Shown here piece by piece: positions 13,435 to 15,314 of a stretch of 15,314 nucleotides of DNA (positions are counted from its first letter, which is position 1; every line of letters starts with the position of its first letter). Under the pieces are notes generated by a model. The model was not told the origin of the DNA and searched no databases. It saw only the letters and a list, made by a program, of their open reading frames with translations. The stretch covers positions 1-15,314 of the forward strand of contig CAMHNT010000017.1 in the NCBI GenBank assembly GCA_946186535.1. Direction: 5' to 3'. Source of the stretch: an uncultured Clostridia bacterium. GTDB lineage: Bacteria > Bacillota > Clostridia > Oscillospirales > Acutalibacteraceae. Made by a program: the position numbers and the translations under genes.

Positions 13435-13507
13435 AAAACACTGTTTCCTTTTCTCTATTTTAATTCTACAACATAAAGCTTAAAATAAAGTAAGAAAACA
13501 GTGTTTT
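13435..13507 (-). terminator. terminator-like long hairpin just before the GT2 gene
   Basis: Perfect 12-bp arms AAAACACTGTTT (13435-13446) and AAACAGTGTTTT (13496-13507), extended inward by a further 3-bp match after one mismatch. On the minus strand the stem ends in TTTTTT, then 9-12 bases to the GGAGGTG binding site. The large loop (about 43 bases) is unusual. It may end sortase transcription or act as a leader attenuator. The rest of the spacer (13508-13591) has no gene. Confidence 0.55.
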
Positions 13508-13591
13508 AAAATTATTATTTTAGATTAATATTCGGAATTTTTCGGCTCAAGCCGGTCGGATATCTGTGAAGTTCAGCATACCTTTAGAACT

Positions 13592-13771
13592 TTAAGGCAA
13601 CACCGCACAAAGACCGCCTTACGGCTTTGCACCAAATCTGCTTGCATATTTTCCGTCATAGTACACAAAACTCCCTTGAAATACGTCAGTATTCCTGCGG
13701 TCGCTTTATGCACTCTGACGAAAAATTTGACGGCACATCTTCGGCACAATCTTTGTGCGGTATTGCCTTAA
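13592..13771. mobile_element. MITE-like element, long copy (180 bp)
   Basis: Same element family as 1817-1943, in the same orientation. Its 22-bp terminal inverted repeats (13592-13613 and 13750-13771) start TTAAGGCAAYACCGCACAAA. The left end and the right 70 bases match the short copy closely; the middle contains about 50 extra bases, so the short copy looks like a deletion derivative. It has no coding content. It lies 16 bases downstream of the sortase stop and upstream of the GT2 gene, so it may separate two transcription units. Confidence 0.78.
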
Positions 13772-13787
13772 ATCAAAACTATATCAA

Positions 13788-14918
13788 CTACCTAACATCA
13801 GATTCAGATTTCCGTGAAGCTGCTTTTGAAAAAAGACTTCTCAGAAACATAATCAGGAATATCAGCAAAAAGAATCCTGTCAGTGCTATTCCCGAAAGTC
13901 GAAGAATATTTTCGTTTTTTATAATTTCTTCCGAGGATTCAAACTCTATGCCGTCGGGAAGCTCTTCATATGTTATCGTTTTTGTAACGTGAGCGGCATA
14001 CGCATGTTTTCCGTCACTGTCAGAAGTTTCAGATGAATCGTCAACGCTCTGAGATGACTGAGTTCCGGACTCTCCGTCCTCCTGTGACAGGGCGTTGTCT
14101 TCATCACGCACACAATACACAACATATCTATGAGTATTCGAAGTATAAGGATGACAGGTTAGAAGAGTTATCATATCCTGTTCGGGAAAGATTTTCACCT
14201 TATCCACATCATAAGGATCAATCACAATAATTTTTATTACCCTGTAGGTAAGCTCTTCCCAAAGATTGTTGATCTTTATTGTATCTCCGATACGAAGCTT
14301 TTCAATCTCACCGAAAAAGCCTCTGCTTCTGTGTGCGGCGATTACACAGTTTGTGTTGACGCCGCCTATCGGCATACTCGTCTGGTTCATCACTGTTGCG
14401 CCACGGCTCATGTTCTGAAGACTGGAACCGATATAAAGCGCCATTCTGACATTCATTCTTTCAATCGTTATATATCCTGCAACATTATCGTTCACACCAT
14501 AGGACGCAAAGTTAAAATCGTTCGTCGTATAGCTGAATGCGTCGCGAAGCTCCGACTGATTCTCTTCGAAAATTCTGCGGTTATATTCCTGCATCTGAGC
14601 GAAAAGCTCCGGAAACGCATTTTCCGATGTCATCGTTTCACGGACATCTTCGTCGGATAAAGGCATGGAAAAAAATTCGGTATCAGAAACCAAAGACAAA
14701 TCTTCGGACGAGGATTCGGTGATATCGGACTGAGAATGCGATTCACTGATGATACTTTCGGAGTCGGATCCGGAGGTGTTTTTCGAATATTCTATGAACT
14801 CGTTTATCACCTGTTCGTTTTCCTTTTTCAGCCGATAGTCACGCCAATACGGCTGTATCAGAATCACAAATCCGACCACAAGCATAATCGCTGCCACAAG
14901 ATTAACTATTCTTTTCAT
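13788..14918 (-). CDS. sortase, class C-like, with Ser/Asp-rich linkers
   Basis: A 376-residue transpeptidase. One N-terminal membrane helix (about 6-23), an acidic Ser-rich stretch (about 45-80), a helical region, then the sortase domain (about 135-270). The catalytic triad is H196 (IAAHRSRGFF), C255 in TLLTCHPYTSNTHR and R264. A second acidic linker (275-305) and a C-terminal membrane helix (about 340-362) follow, with a basic tail. The C-terminal helix and TLxTC..Y..N.HR signature fit pilus-type class C, but HPYTSN replaces the usual TPYGVN, and no lid DPW/DPF motif is evident. The enzyme is larger than usual (about 280-300) because of the linkers. It overlaps the preceding sortase gene by 17 bases, so both are co-expressed. 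It likely polymerises or anchors a surface protein; the pilin gene lies outside the window. Confidence 0.9.
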   Translation of the reverse strand: MKRIVNLVAAIMLVVGFVILIQPYWRDYRLKKENEQVINEFIEYSKNTSGSDSESIISESHSQSDITESSSEDLSLVSDTEFFSMPLSDEDVRETMTSENAFPELFAQMQEYNRRIFEENQSELRDAFSYTTNDFNFASYGVNDNVAGYITIERMNVRMALYIGSSLQNMSRGATVMNQTSMPIGGVNTNCVIAAHRSRGFFGEIEKLRIGDTIKINNLWEELTYRVIKIIVIDPYDVDKVKIFPEQDMITLLTCHPYTSNTHRYVVYCVRDEDNALSQEDGESGTQSSQSVDDSSETSDSDGKHAYAAHVTKTITYEELPDGIEFESSEEIIKNENILRLSGIALTGFFLLIFLIMFLRSLFSKAASRKSESDVR

Positions 14919-15314
14919 CGGAAATCTGCTCTTTTCTCTCTTTTTCGGATTCAGCCCTGCGCTTGATCACCTTGCGGTAGACAACAATAATTACTATAAC
15001 CACAACAACGGAAATGCCCAATCCTACAAGCACAGCATACACATACTGTTTTTTCCATGTGTTTGAAACTGCGTTTCCCTGATTCTCTTCAATAACCTTT
15101 GCTTCTTCATAGGATATTCTCGTTCCACGCACCAACAGTCTGTGACTGTTCACTCCGTAGGGGGTACAAGTAACAAGAGTTACAAGGTCTCTTTCACGGT
15201 CGATATACAATCCTTCCGTTTCTTCGGGAAGAACGACCTGCTTGCTGTCAACCTGATAGGCAAGCGTTTCGCCGAGAACGTGAATATAGAAAACATCGCC
15301 TATCCGAAGCTGGT
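14902..15314 (-). CDS. class C sortase, pilus-assembly type (5' part missing)
   Basis: C-terminal 136 residues of a class C sortase; the reading frame stays open to the window edge, first whole codon at 15312. It contains RIGDVFYIHVLG, the strand before the active site, LAYQVDSKQVVLPEE, the catalytic Cys in TLVTCTPYGVNSHR with the essential Arg, then LLVRGTR. A membrane helix (VYAVLVGLGISVVVVIVIIV) and a very basic tail rich in Lys, Arg and Glu follow. This is a textbook class C pattern for enzymes that link pilin subunits. The catalytic His lies outside the window. The next sortase gene starts inside its last codons (17-base overlap), so two sortases are made from one message. Pilin genes are expected upstream, beyond position 15314. 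Confidence 0.92.
   Translation of the reverse strand, partial: QLRIGDVFYIHVLGETLAYQVDSKQVVLPEETEGLYIDRERDLVTLVTCTPYGVNSHRLLVRGTRISYEEAKVIEENQGNAVSNTWKKQYVYAVLVGLGISVVVVIVIIVVYRKVIKRRAESEKERKEQISDEKNS

Noticed and set aside
13592..13771. Short peptide gene inside the repeat element on the minus strand
   Set aside because: A short open frame with an ATG runs through the left end, but it has no ribosome binding site and is not preserved in the shorter copy.
1..15314. CRISPR array, tRNA, rRNA, prophage or transposase
   Set aside because: No regularly spaced direct repeats, cloverleaf, rRNA-like segment or mobile-element protein was seen on either strand.

Overview
The window looks like chromosome from a low-GC, Gram-positive anaerobe of the Clostridia, most plausibly a Ruminococcus-like member of the Oscillospiraceae. 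The reasons are strong AGGAGG-type ribosome binding sites, sigma-A promoters of the TTGACT-17-TATAAT type, a siroheme/[4Fe-4S] reductase of the anaerobic kind, class C-like (pilus-type) sortases, and two copies of a short TTAA-ended inverted-repeat element. The genus is an inference; no rRNA or tRNA gene is present to anchor it.

Layout. (1) 39-1568, minus strand: a two-component pair, OmpR-type response regulator followed by a histidine kinase with no membrane segment. It has a good promoter about 200 bases upstream. (2) 1569-2155: a divergent intergenic region with a 127-bp MITE-like element and an 11-bp inverted repeat close to the next gene. (3) 2156-4114, plus strand: a cysteine desulfurase directly abutting a TtcA-like PP-loop tRNA thiolation enzyme, ending in a bidirectional hairpin terminator. 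(4) 4199-5197, minus: an AraC-type regulator with a degenerate receiver domain. (5) 5524-9699, minus: a seven-gene sulfur operon. In transcription order it is O-acetylhomoserine sulfhydrylase (metY), a sulfite-reductase-like siroheme/ferredoxin protein, a TusA-like protein, a thioredoxin, a ThiS-like sulfur carrier ending in Gly-Gly-Gly-Cys, a ThiF/MoeB-like E1 enzyme and an M67 JAMM metalloprotease. (6) 9982-10755, minus: a single short-chain dehydrogenase with its own promoter and terminator. (7) 10974-15314, minus: a cell-surface block with two tandem class C-like sortases (the first cut by the window edge), a second MITE-like copy, a GT2-GtrA fusion glycosyltransferase, a membrane-anchored phosphodiester glycosidase (NAGPA) and a small four-helix membrane protein.

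How the genes work together. The central operon has the parts list of protein-thiocarboxylate-dependent homocysteine (methionine) synthesis, known from the HcyS/HcyF/HcyD-Sir-MetY system of Wolinella succinogenes. Sulfite is reduced to sulfide. The E1 enzyme adenylates the C-terminal glycine of the carrier after the JAMM protease trims its tail, and sulfur is loaded as a thiocarboxylate. MetY then transfers the sulfur to O-acetylhomoserine, and the protease can release homocysteine from the carrier. TusA-like and thioredoxin genes inside the operon suggest persulfide relay and disulfide or persulfide reduction. The adjacent cysteine desulfurase/TtcA pair is a second sulfur-trafficking unit. 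The right-hand block probably assembles and decorates cell-wall-attached structures; the pilin genes themselves would lie beyond position 15314.

The best candidates for something less described are the Cys-tailed carrier within an operon that also holds TusA and thioredoxin, the kinase and AraC regulators with missing standard parts, and the paired MITE-like elements. No CRISPR array, rRNA, tRNA, phage gene or transposase was seen.
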